Source: Dehalococcoidia bacterium UBA1141
GTDB taxonomy: Bacteria; Chloroflexota; Dehalococcoidia; Lucifugimonadales; UBA3495
DNA: 64,000 nucleotides
Assembly: GCA_002311385.1 (NCBI GenBank)
Contig: DCAE01000047.1
Location: 154,982-218,981, forward strand
Reading direction: 5' to 3'
Shown here: positions 27,325-36,403 of the stretch, piece after piece
Position numbering within the stretch: position 1 is the first letter of the stretch
How the letters are laid out: every line of letters begins with the position of its first letter
Made by a program: the position numbers and the translations under genes
Notes under the pieces: model-generated
Databases searched by the model: none
Told to the model about the DNA's origin: nothing
Seen by the model: the letters and a program-made list of their open reading frames with translations, nothing else

Positions 27325-27390
27325 GCGAGGATAATCGCCCCGCCAATTGTTCTTGCAACCTACACAAGGCAGTGTCGTTACAACAAAAAA

Positions 27391-27412
27391 GGGCAAGCTC
27401 GGCAGCTTGCCC
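27391..27412. terminator. Bidirectional terminator between TauE gene and trxB
   Basis: A 9-bp perfect stem GGGCAAGCT / AGCTTGCCC (27391-27399, 27404-27412) around CGGC, preceded by AAAAAA and followed by AATTTATT. It can end both the TauE transcript and, on the other strand, trxB. Confidence 0.85.
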
Positions 27413-27441
27413 AATTTATTCGAACGCAACGTAGGCCCTGA

Positions 27442-28359
27442 CTACAAGAGGTCGTGATAAGCGGAGAGAGCGGCAGTGATGCCATCGCCCACAGCAACAC
27501 CCAACTGACGGGTGGACTCGGTGCGAATGTCCCCGCAGGCATAAACACCGGGCACCTTGGTCCTCATGTGAAGATCGGTGGCTATGTGGCCCAACGGGTC
27601 CATCTCCAGAACACCCTGAAGGTATTCGGAATTGGGATGGAAGCCCACGTAAATGAAGGCTGCCGCCGTGGGGTATTCGTACACTTCCTCGGTCTTCAAG
27701 TTCTTTACTTTGACCGCCTCCAAAAGCTCGTTTCCGACAAGGTTCTCAACAACGTGGCTCCAAAGGAACTTGATATTATCGATGGCGAATGCCCGCTCTT
27801 GAAGCAGCTTGGTGGCCCGCAGTTCATCCCGGCGATGGATAAACGTTACTGATTTAACGATGGCGCTCAGGTATATCCCTTCGTCTAGGGCAGAGTCACC
27901 GCCACCAACAACCACCACATCCTGACCCCGAAAGAAGTTGCCGTCGCAAACCGCACAATATGACACACCTCGTCCAGCTAGCTCGTCTTCGCCAGGTGCT
28001 CCCAACTTGTTGTGGGCGCCGCCGGTTGCGATGATTATGGACTTAGCGGTGTATACCTTGTCGTCGGTGCGGACAATTTTCACCGGTTTATCGATATCGT
28101 CCAAAGCTTCAACTTCGGCGTACTCCAACTCGCCGCCAAATCGCAACGCCTGGGTCTCCATGTCCTGAGCCAGCAGCGGGCCCTTTACACCCTCTGGGAA
28201 TCCGGGATAATTCTCAATCTCGTCGGTTATCAAAAGTTGTCCGCCGGACCCCAAAGACTCCAGCACCAGGGTTTTCATCATCGCCCGAGAAGTGTATACG
28301 CAGGCAGACAGCCCGGCAGCCCCTGCTCCAAGGATGATGACATCGTAGTCTGCTTCCAT
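27442..28359 (-). CDS. trxB: Thioredoxin reductase
   Basis: A 305-residue flavoprotein disulfide reductase that passes electrons from NADPH via FAD to thioredoxin. FAD-binding GAGAAGLSAC is at 11-20, the redox motif CAVCDG has C135 and C138, and the NADPH-binding motif VVGGGDSA follows. The C-terminal YACGDIRTE is the second FAD contact. It could be part of the reducing route for the Sec- and Cys-based oxidoreductases of this genome (inference). It is a lone gene. Confidence 0.95.
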   Translation of the reverse strand: MEADYDVIILGAGAAGLSACVYTSRAMMKTLVLESLGSGGQLLITDEIENYPGFPEGVKGPLLAQDMETQALRFGGELEYAEVEALDDIDKPVKIVRTDDKVYTAKSIIIATGGAHNKLGAPGEDELAGRGVSYCAVCDGNFFRGQDVVVVGGGDSALDEGIYLSAIVKSVTFIHRRDELRATKLLQERAFAIDNIKFLWSHVVENLVGNELLEAVKVKNLKTEEVYEYPTAAAFIYVGFHPNSEYLQGVLEMDPLGHIATDLHMRTKVPGVYACGDIRTESTRQLGVAVGDGITAALSAYHDLL

Positions 28360-28480
28360 ATTGGTGTGGTTCCTCCGCAGATTTATTAGCCGGATTTACT
28401 ATTCGGATTCATATCCGGATGTGCCGTTAGAGGTGAATAGGCCGATTTCACACCGCCGCTTGGACTCCGCCGGCTGGACG

Positions 28481-29425
28481 TTACATTGCGGCTTGGGCAG
28501 TTTCTCTGAAATAATCCACCGTGCGCCGCAAGCCATCTTCCAAATCCACTTGGGCGGACCAGCCCAGTTCTTGCTGGGCACGGGTGCTTTCTAGGCTGAT
28601 TCGGTAGACATCACCCAAGCGGGCCGCACTGTGCACCGGTCCCCACTTAAAACCTATGATGTCTTTCAACATTTCAAAGATTCGATTAATGCTGGTTCTT
28701 TGTCCGGTTCCGATGTTCATCGACATCCCGTCGCCACGGTCGATAGCCAGGATGTTGGCCTCGACAACATCATCCACGCTGACGAAATCCCTGTCTTGAC
28801 TGCCATCCCCGAAAATTTCCGGTTGTTTTCCTTCGAGCATCGCCCGGCTAAAAATCGCGATGACACCCGCCTCACCGTGGGGGTCTTGGCGGGGGCCGTA
28901 GACGTTGCCGTACCTGAGGGATGTGTAATTCAGCCGGTAGATCCGCTGGTAAAACTCCATCTCCAATTCGCCCATCCGCTTGGACATACCGTACGGGGAT
29001 AGGGGTGTAACCGGGTGATCGTCAGGGCAGGGGTCTCCTTTCGGCTCGCCGTATAGGGCGCCCCCGGTACTGGAATAAATGAATTTCTCCACACCATGTC
29101 GCCTGGCCGCCTCAAGCATACGCAGAGTGCCAATGACGTTGACCTCACTGTCCTTTACCGGGTCTCTGGTGGAGTAGGGCACGCTGGTCTGAGCGGCCAA
29201 ATGGAATACCAAGTCCGGTTGCTCCATCTGAAAAACTTCCGCCGACGCTGGCTGCGTGATATCGCTGTGGTGGAAGGAAGCCGCCGGGTTTAGGTTCTTC
29301 AGCTTGCCCGAACTCAGGTCGTCGATTACGACTACCCGGTACCCCAAAGACAGCAACCGGTCCACCAAGTGGGAGCCGATGAAACCGGCGCCTCCGGTTA
29401 CCAGTGCGGTTCTGCCATCAGCCAT
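28481..29425 (-). CDS. NAD-dependent nucleotide-sugar epimerase/dehydratase
   Basis: A 314-residue extended short-chain dehydrogenase. The Rossmann glycine motif TGGAGFIGSHL starts at residue 10, and the catalytic pair is Y145 and K149 in SPYGMSKR. It resembles UDP-glucose 4-epimerase (GalE-like), acting on cell-envelope sugars, but could be a dehydratase. The start at 29425, with GAGG 5 nt upstream, is preferred to a longer reading from 29458. Confidence 0.88.
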   Translation of the reverse strand: MADGRTALVTGGAGFIGSHLVDRLLSLGYRVVVIDDLSSGKLKNLNPAASFHHSDITQPASAEVFQMEQPDLVFHLAAQTSVPYSTRDPVKDSEVNVIGTLRMLEAARRHGVEKFIYSSTGGALYGEPKGDPCPDDHPVTPLSPYGMSKRMGELEMEFYQRIYRLNYTSLRYGNVYGPRQDPHGEAGVIAIFSRAMLEGKQPEIFGDGSQDRDFVSVDDVVEANILAIDRGDGMSMNIGTGQRTSINRIFEMLKDIIGFKWGPVHSAARLGDVYRISLESTRAQQELGWSAQVDLEDGLRRTVDYFRETAQAAM

Positions 29426-29714
29426 TTGCGCCTCTGGACCAACGCCTGAGTGTCGCATGCAGGTGCTGGAGGTGTGTTAAAGATTTCACTACCAATAATA
29501 AACCCATCACCAATTCAGTACAACGGCAGATGCGGGCATGTGATGCCCGGCTTCATCATTCCCACGAAATTCCGACAAAAGCCGGTGAGATGGGTTGATT
29601 CGCACCTGCCGCCTAATTATGGCCTTGCCTTTTTATGTGTGATAGAGTGGCTCAGCGAAGTCAGATTGAACCAAAAATATAGACGCAAGCAAGGGCGATT
29701 CAAGGAGAGGGATA

Positions 29715-30611
29715 ATGGCGGAACGAATCGGATTCGTCGGACTGGGAATCATGGGAAAGCCCATGGCCAAAAATCTGCTGAAAGCCGGTTACTCGTTGAC
29801 CGTTTACGACATCGTTGGCGCAAACTTGGAAGAGGTGGTGACCGAAGGTGCCACCGGTGCCTCTTCCAGCAGAGAAGTAGCCGCCAACTCGGACAAAATC
29901 ATCACCATGCTTCCCGATTCCGCCGACTCTGAAGCTGCTATTTTAGGGCCCAGCGGCGTCCTGGAAGGCGCCAGCTCCGGCGCCATCATAGTGGACATGA
30001 GTTCCATCGCACCCTCGGTTTCCCAGAAGATAGCCGCCGAATGCGCCAAGCAGAGTGTCGATATGCTGGACGCCCCGGTGAGCGGTGGAGAGCCCGGAGC
30101 AATCAACGCCACTCTGTCTGTCATGGTTGGTGGAAATCAGGAGATATTTGACAAGTGTTATGACCTGATGAAAACCGTGGGCGGCAACGTGGTTCTGACC
30201 GGCGACATTGGCGCTGGCGGCGTAACCAAGCTGGCCAATCAAATTATTGTGGCCTTGAACATTGAAGCCCTCAGCGAAGCCATGGTCCTAGCCCAAAAGG
30301 CCGGTGTGGACCCGGAAAAGGTTTTCAATGCCATCCGCGGTGGGTTGGCGGGGAGCGCCGTGATGGAGGCCAAAGGGCCCATGATGTTGGACCGGAATTT
30401 CCAGGCGGGTTTCCGCATGCGGCTCCACCAGAAGGACCTGCGCAACGTCCTGCAGACCGCTCAGGAACTGAATATTCCGCTGCCAGCCACCGCCCTAGTG
30501 CAACAGATGATTGGCGCCCTGATTAACGACGGCGAAAGCGAGTCGGATCATTCGGCCATACTGCATTTTATCGAGGGAATGGCCAAAACAGAGGTTAAGC
30601 GCGGCGGTTAA
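29715..30611 (+). CDS. 2-hydroxy-3-oxopropionate reductase-like (GarR/HIBADH family)
   Basis: A 298-residue beta-hydroxyacid dehydrogenase, reducing tartronate semialdehyde or oxidising 3-hydroxyisobutyrate with NAD(P). The cofactor motif GLGIMGKPMAKNL lies at 9-21, the substrate motif DAPVSGGEPGA around residue 119-129, and the catalytic lysine is in GGVTKLANQ. AAGGAGAGG precedes the ATG by about 6 nt. Exact substrate is uncertain. Confidence 0.92.
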   Translation: MAERIGFVGLGIMGKPMAKNLLKAGYSLTVYDIVGANLEEVVTEGATGASSSREVAANSDKIITMLPDSADSEAAILGPSGVLEGASSGAIIVDMSSIAPSVSQKIAAECAKQSVDMLDAPVSGGEPGAINATLSVMVGGNQEIFDKCYDLMKTVGGNVVLTGDIGAGGVTKLANQIIVALNIEALSEAMVLAQKAGVDPEKVFNAIRGGLAGSAVMEAKGPMMLDRNFQAGFRMRLHQKDLRNVLQTAQELNIPLPATALVQQMIGALINDGESESDHSAILHFIEGMAKTEVKRGG

Positions 30612-30650
30612 GAGCCGAAATCTCGTCCCAGAGACCAGGTTAATAAACTA

Positions 30651-30688
30651 AGAAAGGGCAGGGTTTTTTAAAAAACCCTGCCCTTTCT
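30651..30688. terminator. Bidirectional terminator, perfect 38-bp palindrome
   Basis: The 19-base arms 30651-30669 and 30670-30688 are exact reverse complements (AGAAAGGGCAGGG... ), with a central A/T run. It lies between the convergent GarR-like and enoyl-CoA hydratase genes and can end both transcripts. Confidence 0.88.
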
Positions 30689-30717
30689 GCACTTGTAGTG
30701 ATTAAAAATTTTGGAAC

Positions 30718-31539
30718 TTAAAGGTCCCGGAAGCGATCATCTCGCCAGTTCAACGCCGCTTTTAACCCGCTCTCCCGGCGCACCTCATTGAAGGCATCTA
30801 TCTCCGGGCTAGTGCTGGTTTCGAAGTGGACCATCAGCTCTAGGTTGTGCTCAATTGTCGAAAGGAACCCCATTCCCTCCATGACCCGGTTGACCGCTCG
30901 CTTGGTCATTTTCACGCCCACTTGGGCCATCAGACAAATCTTTTTAGCCGTTCGTTCACACTCGTACATCAATTGGTCTTGGGGCACCACACGGTTAATC
31001 ATTCCCAAACGGAGTGCTTCTTGAGCATCGATTGTATCTCCGGTTAACAGCAACTCTTTCGCCTTCATGGGGCTGACGCTAAATGGTGTAATCAGGAAAG
31101 GAGGCCCCAGGCCGGCGCGAATCTCCGGCTCACCCAAAATGGCATTTTCCGAAGCGATTTTGATGTCGCAAACTTGCATCAGCTCACAGGCTCCCGCCAG
31201 TGCCAGCCCGTTGACAGCGGCGATGACCGGCTTGCTCAGATTCCAAATCATCATGAATGTATCTATGTGGTGCTTCAGTTGGTCTCGCCGAATGTCGGGT
31301 GGAATCTCATGAAGCTCCGGGTCTCCGGGTTCTCGGGTAATGTCGAAGCCAGCGGAAAATGCCCTGCCGGCACCGGTCAGTATGACCACACGTATCTCTG
31401 GGTCGACTTCAATGGTTGCCAGGGCTTCCCGCAGCTCCTCCATAAGCCCTGGATTTAAGGCATTCAATTTCTCCGGACGGTTCAACGTCAGGTAGCATAT
31501 CTGCCCTTTTCGTTCGTAAATCAGGAATTCAAACGCCAC
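30718..31539 (-). CDS. Enoyl-CoA hydratase/isomerase family protein
   Basis: A 273-residue crotonase-fold protein. RPEKLNALN, GAGRAFSAGFDI and the oxyanion-hole region AVNGLALAGACELM are typical, followed by EPEIRAGLGPP where the second glutamate is the usual catalytic residue. Proteins of this type hydrate enoyl-CoA in beta-oxidation or related steps. GTG is the start, with AAGGAG 7 nt upstream. No other beta-oxidation genes flank it. Confidence 0.9.
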   Translation of the reverse strand: MAFEFLIYERKGQICYLTLNRPEKLNALNPGLMEELREALATIEVDPEIRVVILTGAGRAFSAGFDITREPGDPELHEIPPDIRRDQLKHHIDTFMMIWNLSKPVIAAVNGLALAGACELMQVCDIKIASENAILGEPEIRAGLGPPFLITPFSVSPMKAKELLLTGDTIDAQEALRLGMINRVVPQDQLMYECERTAKKICLMAQVGVKMTKRAVNRVMEGMGFLSTIEHNLELMVHFETSTSPEIDAFNEVRRESGLKAALNWRDDRFRDL

Positions 31540-31616
31540 AAGCGACTCCTTTTAAGTTCTGCCCTGTTCGGTTCTGCGGGAACGGCAAACCGCTCCGGGT
31601 TCGCCTCACTAATCAT

Positions 31617-32372
31617 CTAGCTGCCGTTTTTCAGGATTTCGATGCTTTGGATAATCACCGGGTTAACGGGTCGATCGTTCGGGTCAGTACCCACCAATGA
31701 AATTCCAGTCACCACGTCTTGCCCGCCGGTCACTCTTCCAAAAATCGTGTGGTTGCCATTTAATTGGGGCGTAGCAGCGACAGTTATAAAAAACTGGCTG
31801 CCGTTGGTACCGGGTCCTGCGTTGGCCATGGCCAATATTCCTGAGCCGTCGAAAACCAAGGAAGCGTCAATTTCATCCTCGTATCGGTATCCCGGTCCGT
31901 TGAAACCGGTTCCGGTGGGGTCTCCTGCTTGAATCATGAAATCAGGAATGACCCTGTGAAAGATAACTCCGTCGTAAAAGCCATCCTGAGACAAGAAAAC
32001 GAAACTGTTAACAGTTTTGGGCGCTCGGGACGCAAAAAGATCAACGGTGAATGGGCCCTGATTCGTGCGAATCGTTGCTGTGTAATTCGCGCCGGTGTCT
32101 ATGGTCATCAAAGGTAGTGACGCATATTGCTTCACCAGGTGTCCTTGGACGTTCTGCATCCTGGGAGCAGGAGTAACCGAGGCTTGCCCGTCAGATGTGA
32201 TTCCTGCGGACGACGCAGGTGTGGGAGTGGAAAGCGACCCGTCCGCCGGAGATTCGTCGCCCGCTTGAGTGGCATTGGGCGCGGGAGTCGGCGTTTCAAG
32301 CAGGCACCCAGCCACCAACATAGCGGCGGCTGCGGCTCCAGCGACTAGCATAAACCTAAATGTTCTTACCAA
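31617..32372 (-). CDS. Cyclophilin-type peptidyl-prolyl isomerase lipoprotein
   Basis: A 251-residue extracytoplasmic protein. Residues 1-23 form a lipoprotein signal with the lipobox LVAGC (C23), followed by a Thr/Pro/Ser-rich linker, then the cyclophilin domain from about residue 95. FHRVIPDFMIQAGDPTGTG and NGSQFFITV are the canonical active-site motifs. It would assist folding of exported proteins. The start is TTG with GAGG 5 nt upstream; an in-frame internal methionine at residue 8 would shorten the signal. Confidence 0.92.
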   Translation of the reverse strand: MVRTFRFMLVAGAAAAAMLVAGCLLETPTPAPNATQAGDESPADGSLSTPTPASSAGITSDGQASVTPAPRMQNVQGHLVKQYASLPLMTIDTGANYTATIRTNQGPFTVDLFASRAPKTVNSFVFLSQDGFYDGVIFHRVIPDFMIQAGDPTGTGFNGPGYRYEDEIDASLVFDGSGILAMANAGPGTNGSQFFITVAATPQLNGNHTIFGRVTGGQDVVTGISLVGTDPNDRPVNPVIIQSIEILKNGS

Positions 32373-32590
32373 TTGGGCCTCATTTCAGTGAAAATTTCGA
32401 AAACCTCGAAAACCTCAATATTGTTTTGAGGAGTTATTTTCCCAAAACGCCAGCTAATCAATCTTGCGCAAAGAGTATAACCGATTCTCCTGACCGACCG
32501 GCTTCACAAATTACCGTCTCCGAACGGGCCACAAGAATGAACCCGGAATAAACGTCTAGATGTGGCATGCTTTATCCGACTCGACCTGTT

Positions 32591-33079
32591 TCAGGATTTC
32601 CGGGTGATTTGCTGCCTCGCCTCGGTTATCTGCACGGCATGGGCCGAAACGTGGTTGGCCAGGTTCTCAATTACCCCACCCGCGGTGATGGGATTGGTCT
32701 CCCGGTGCCCCGGCCGCTCCAAGTCGGTGGGATCTATCTCGCCAATCGTCTCCACCGCCTCATCGCAAGCGATATCCACGCTTTGAAGCAGGTCTTCGAG
32801 AGACTCTTCCGCCGTGTCGGTCACCGCCGCAAGTCGCAGGTCGCTTTCCACATCCGAACGCGAAATTTGTGGGTCGTTCTCTTCGGTAATCAATACTGCC
32901 TTCTCCATCCAGAATCCTATAATCTCAGCGATGTGGGCCAGCAATTGAGCCACCGACCAAGCATCGGGAGCCGGTTGTTGCCTGGCCTCGGCTTCAGTTA
33001 TTCCGGCTATGGCCGAGTCCACCTGCTCTTTCGCTGTTCCCAGCCCGGCTTGTAAACTTTGTATTTCATCACTGGTCAT
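32591..33079 (-). CDS. DinB family protein
   Basis: A 162-residue four-helix-bundle protein of the DinB/YfiT type. AWSVAQLLAHIAEI carries the first conserved histidine and the C-terminal NLANHVSAHAVQI has two more, together forming the usual metal-binding His triad. Such proteins act as thiol-dependent hydrolases or transferases, often detoxification enzymes. The ATG at 33079 with AGGGG upstream is preferred to a TTG seven codons earlier. It is 36 bp from the peptidase gene on the same strand. Confidence 0.8.
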   Translation of the reverse strand: MTSDEIQSLQAGLGTAKEQVDSAIAGITEAEARQQPAPDAWSVAQLLAHIAEIIGFWMEKAVLITEENDPQISRSDVESDLRLAAVTDTAEESLEDLLQSVDIACDEAVETIGEIDPTDLERPGHRETNPITAGGVIENLANHVSAHAVQITEARQQITRKS

Positions 33080-33136
33080 ATCGTTTATCCCCTGTATCAA
33101 GCTCGCCCGATTTTGCGATACGCTTAAAAGCCAAGC

Positions 33137-34459
33137 TTATTCGTCATCGTCCCATTCCATCAAGTCCGGGTCTTCCCACGGTTGCAAACCCTCTTCGGTT
33201 GGATATTCCGGACGCAGTTTCCTCATAACGGATTTTAACGCCCATGCTGCTACCACCACCACTGCCAACCCGCCAATCATCACGCTGCTAAAACTTGCCC
33301 ATGGGGTGCCTTGGGACTGCCTGCCAGGAGGTGGAGCGGTGGGTGGGCCATCGTCGGTTGACCAGCGGGCTTCCAAGCCGGAAAGATCAAACCCGTAAGC
33401 TCGGTTAAGCGCCTGGTCCATGGTGTCGCCTTGGGATAGGCGGGCAATCAAACCCTGGAAAGAGTCCACCCCGAACTCCTGAATCATGTAGGCGACTACG
33501 CTCTCGGCTTTTCGATAAAAAGTGCCGATGGATTGGGGCGTCCCGGAGAGCCTGGTCATGGACTTCAAAGGAAGTCCCCTTCCACTCAAGCTGCTACCGC
33601 TAAATGCCCGGCTGCCCGGCTCAACGTAACCGGCGAACCCTTCGTCCAGCCAAGAAGGAACCGGCAGAGCGTTGGGGCCAACGGCTTGATCCAGCATGAG
33701 GTGGGCAGACTCGTGGGAGATAATCCTAGTCCGAAATCCGATTCCCACGAAAACCCTGTTGTTTGGGAAAGCGAATCCGCCAAATACCTGGGAGTCGGTG
33801 ATGGTCTGACTCTGACGAGGAAAAGCGTTTCTCGCTTCGGAGTTACTGTTGTAGATTACGCCACGTATAGCCTCGAGATGGTCCACTAAGTTGTCCATGT
33901 CAAGCAAGCTGCGGATATGGCTCAGAGCATCCTCAACTTCACGGCTGACCACGGTCACCCTAGACTGGGAGAGTCCATGGTGCAGCAATGTTAACGGGTC
34001 AATCTGAGTGCGTTCCCAGTCGTATCTTCCGTCCAGATATTCTACCGACTGAATCTCGGTCGCGTGGGTGTTTCCGAGGGAGTCGGTGATGACGTAGTAG
34101 TACTCCACGTCAACTCCCGGTGGTAGGTAGGTGGAACCGGCGACCACCAGGTCAAGGTTGGAAGTGACCCTCTTGCCGGGGATCAAGTCAGCGTAGGCGT
34201 AGGACCATACCCCGCTGCCAGCGATCCGGTAAAGCAACTGGATTTCTACGATATCTTCGCTACTTTCCGCCGTCATGGTGAAACTTAGCTCGTTGGGGAA
34301 TTCCACCTGGCGGTCGTCCTCTACCACCTCAATCCCACCTTCCGCCATGGCAGCGGACGACGGCCAAACCCAAAGGACATTGATTGCCGCGAGCACAGCT
34401 AAGATTAGAAACAGGCGGGAGACGCTTCTTGGTGGGTTATTTGGCCGGGTAATCGACAT
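33137..34459 (-). CDS. Peptidase MA-like membrane-anchored metalloprotease
   Basis: A 440-residue extracytoplasmic zinc protease. A signal or anchor segment lies at about residues 12-36. The zinc motif HESAH is at 249-253 with the downstream glutamate in LDEGFAGY (E273), a gluzincin arrangement. A C-terminal transmembrane helix lies near residue 390-412 and the cytoplasmic tail is acidic (EDPDLMEWDDDE). Substrate unknown. An unusual four-fold 11-bp repeat lies in the region upstream of its start (34587-34630). Confidence 0.85.
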   Translation of the reverse strand: MSITRPNNPPRSVSRLFLILAVLAAINVLWVWPSSAAMAEGGIEVVEDDRQVEFPNELSFTMTAESSEDIVEIQLLYRIAGSGVWSYAYADLIPGKRVTSNLDLVVAGSTYLPPGVDVEYYYVITDSLGNTHATEIQSVEYLDGRYDWERTQIDPLTLLHHGLSQSRVTVVSREVEDALSHIRSLLDMDNLVDHLEAIRGVIYNSNSEARNAFPRQSQTITDSQVFGGFAFPNNRVFVGIGFRTRIISHESAHLMLDQAVGPNALPVPSWLDEGFAGYVEPGSRAFSGSSLSGRGLPLKSMTRLSGTPQSIGTFYRKAESVVAYMIQEFGVDSFQGLIARLSQGDTMDQALNRAYGFDLSGLEARWSTDDGPPTAPPPGRQSQGTPWASFSSVMIGGLAVVVVAAWALKSVMRKLRPEYPTEEGLQPWEDPDLMEWDDDE

Positions 34460-34586
34460 ATAGCTGCTACGCTTAATTTTTGAAGCCCGGGATTACGGTG
34501 AGAAGCCTTGCCTATAGACCTTGTACCGGCGAGCTTCGGGGTGATTTTGCTGGTCAGGTTATCTACCTGTTATTCACTACAAGTTC

Positions 34587-34630
34587 GTCGAAGGTTAGTT
34601 GAAGGTCTGTCCAAGGTTCGTCCAAGGTAT
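34587..34630. repeat. Four tandem 11-bp repeats
   Basis: Four consecutive 11-bp units, GTCGAAGGTTA, GTTGAAGGTCT, GTCCAAGGTTC and GTCCAAGGTAT, share the consensus GTYSAAGGTNN. The 11-bp period is near one helical turn, so proteins bound to each unit would lie on the same face. It is about 130 bp upstream of the peptidase-MA gene and 74 bp beyond the end of ada. It may be an operator array for the peptidase gene (inference). Confidence 0.55.
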
Positions 34631-34703
34631 CTCACCGAACCGTGTTGATAGGTATAGGCAGTCGCCGAATAATGGCTTGCCGAACAAGCTGGGAGATTTT
34701 GAT

Positions 34704-35864
34704 TTATCTTGAATTGGAGGCCGCTGTGCTGGATAGTTTTTGGGCTAGCTCTTGAGCCAGCAACTCTTTTTTGCGATGTAGGCCCCAGCGGTAGCCTCCC
34801 AGGTTTCCGTCCCGGCGCACAACCCGGTGGCAAGGCACAACTACGGCCACCGGATTGGTAGCGCAGGCCCGACCCACCGCCCTAGCCGCCTTCGGTTGGC
34901 CCAACTCGATAGCGATTTGTTGATAGGTCCGAGTCTCGCTATAGGGTATGTTGCGAAGGTATTCCCAGACCAGCCTTTGAAATACCGTGGCCCGAACGTC
35001 CACAGGCAGGTCCAAGTTGGGTAGTTGTCCGCTCAGGTGTTCCACTATGGCGGTTACCCACTCGCCTAGGACCGGGCTGTCTCGGCGCAACTCGGCGCCG
35101 GGGAACTCGCCTTCCAATTCCTCCTCCAGGCTTTCATGATGGTCGCCAATCTTAACAGCGCAAACGCCCTGTTCGGTCGCCGCCACCAACAATTGTCCCA
35201 AGGGGCTCTCCACTGTTGTGTAGGCAATCCTGGCCCCGCCGCCTCCCCGTTTGTATGACGCTGGGCTCATGCCCAGGTGGTCCAAAGAGCCTTCGTAAAG
35301 ACGGCTGGTGGAGCCGTATCCGGCATCGTACATCGCATCGGTGATGTCCCACCCGGATTTCAGGCGCGCTTTGAACCGCTCCTGGCGGCAGGCGTCGGCA
35401 AACTGGCGTGGTGAGACGCCCAGCTGCCGTTTGAACACCCGTTGCAGGTGCCCGGAACTAACAGCTAAAGCGGCGCTCAACTCAGTCAGGCTGGGTGGCC
35501 CGTCTTCGGCTTCCTGTATGTGGCGGCAGGCGGTGCGAACCAAGTCCATCTGCCTATCCGCCGTTAGACTCTGGTCGGGGTGGCAGCGGAGGCAGGCTCG
35601 AAACCCGGCTTGCGATGCCGGTTCCGGGCCGGAGAAAAAGCTAACGTGTTGCCGATTGGGCCTGCGGCTGGGGCAGGTGCACCGGCAGTAGATGCCCGTG
35701 GAACGCACCGCATAAACGAAAGCGCCGTCAAATCGGCGGTCACGGTTTTGCACAGCCTGCCACCGGGCTTCGGATTCGGCCTCTGGCACGGACTTTGCCT
35801 GTTCATCTTGATGCCTGGAGGTCAAATCTTTTTTGTCTCTCAATATGGTCATCTTACTCACCAT
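34704..35864 (-). CDS. ada: Bifunctional Ada regulator / methylated-DNA-cysteine methyltransferase
   Basis: A roughly 386-residue Ada protein: an N-terminal phosphotriester-methyl acceptor domain with CRCTCPSRR and the second Cys pair in FRACLRCHPD, an AraC-type HTH (SSGHLQRVFKRQLGVSPRQF), and a C-terminal O6-methylguanine methyltransferase with NPVAVVVPCHRVVRRDG (active Cys in PCHR). Methylation of the N-terminal zinc-bound Cys turns Ada into an activator of alkylation repair genes. The start is uncertain: ATGs at 35864 and 35852 both fit, and a GTG at 35903 is possible. It is a stand-alone gene. Confidence 0.92.
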   Translation of the reverse strand: MVSKMTILRDKKDLTSRHQDEQAKSVPEAESEARWQAVQNRDRRFDGAFVYAVRSTGIYCRCTCPSRRPNRQHVSFFSGPEPASQAGFRACLRCHPDQSLTADRQMDLVRTACRHIQEAEDGPPSLTELSAALAVSSGHLQRVFKRQLGVSPRQFADACRQERFKARLKSGWDITDAMYDAGYGSTSRLYEGSLDHLGMSPASYKRGGGGARIAYTTVESPLGQLLVAATEQGVCAVKIGDHHESLEEELEGEFPGAELRRDSPVLGEWVTAIVEHLSGQLPNLDLPVDVRATVFQRLVWEYLRNIPYSETRTYQQIAIELGQPKAARAVGRACATNPVAVVVPCHRVVRRDGNLGGYRWGLHRKKELLAQELAQKLSSTAASNSR

Positions 35865-35929
35865 CTCATCGTTATATTGTACCTGATTCGTTGCTTTTAT
35901 CACTCGTGATTGGGGTTGCCTCTGGGCAG

Positions 35930-36403
35930 CTACGCTCTGGAGCCACGGACGAAATGTGTCGTGTTGACCATTGCCAACAAGCGCCCATCGCCGCTGGTGA
36001 CCCGTGTCTCCACCACAATCAGGGTCCGGCCTCCGTGTACCACTTGGGACTCTGCTCTGATAGTCCCTTCCTGAACGTTGCTGACTATCTGGCTGCTCAG
36101 CCCGATGGCCACGGGAAAACGGTCCAGGTCGTCATAGCTGCCCTTGATGTGGGCCACTGCCAGATAGGTGGCACTGGTGTCGGCCAAGGACATCATGGCC
36201 CCAGCGTGGACATAGCCGGTTCGTGTCATGACCCCTGGGCCCACTTCAAGCTCGGCCACTGCCCGTTGGGGCCCAACTTCGATGGCCCTTATCCCCAAGG
36301 GCTCCATCAATGTTCCTCCAACACTTTCATTAAGCCAGTCCGCCAGTTCTTTTGGCGGCAGTTCTGTTGGAGTCGGGTTGACAGGCGACGGTTCAGTGGC
36401 CAT
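35930..36403 (-). CDS. PaaI-type hotdog-fold thioesterase
   Basis: A 157-residue acyl-CoA thioesterase of the PaaI/YbgC hotdog superfamily. The fold signature YVHAGAMMSLADTSATYLAV contains HAGA with the catalytic Asp/Glu region, as in PaaI-type enzymes. The N-terminal 25 residues are Pro-rich. The ATG at 36403, with AGGGGAGA 5 nt upstream, is chosen over an upstream in-frame start. It could hydrolyse aryl-CoA or other blocked CoA thioesters (inference). Confidence 0.83.
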   Translation of the reverse strand: MATEPSPVNPTPTELPPKELADWLNESVGGTLMEPLGIRAIEVGPQRAVAELEVGPGVMTRTGYVHAGAMMSLADTSATYLAVAHIKGSYDDLDRFPVAIGLSSQIVSNVQEGTIRAESQVVHGGRTLIVVETRVTSGDGRLLAMVNTTHFVRGSRA

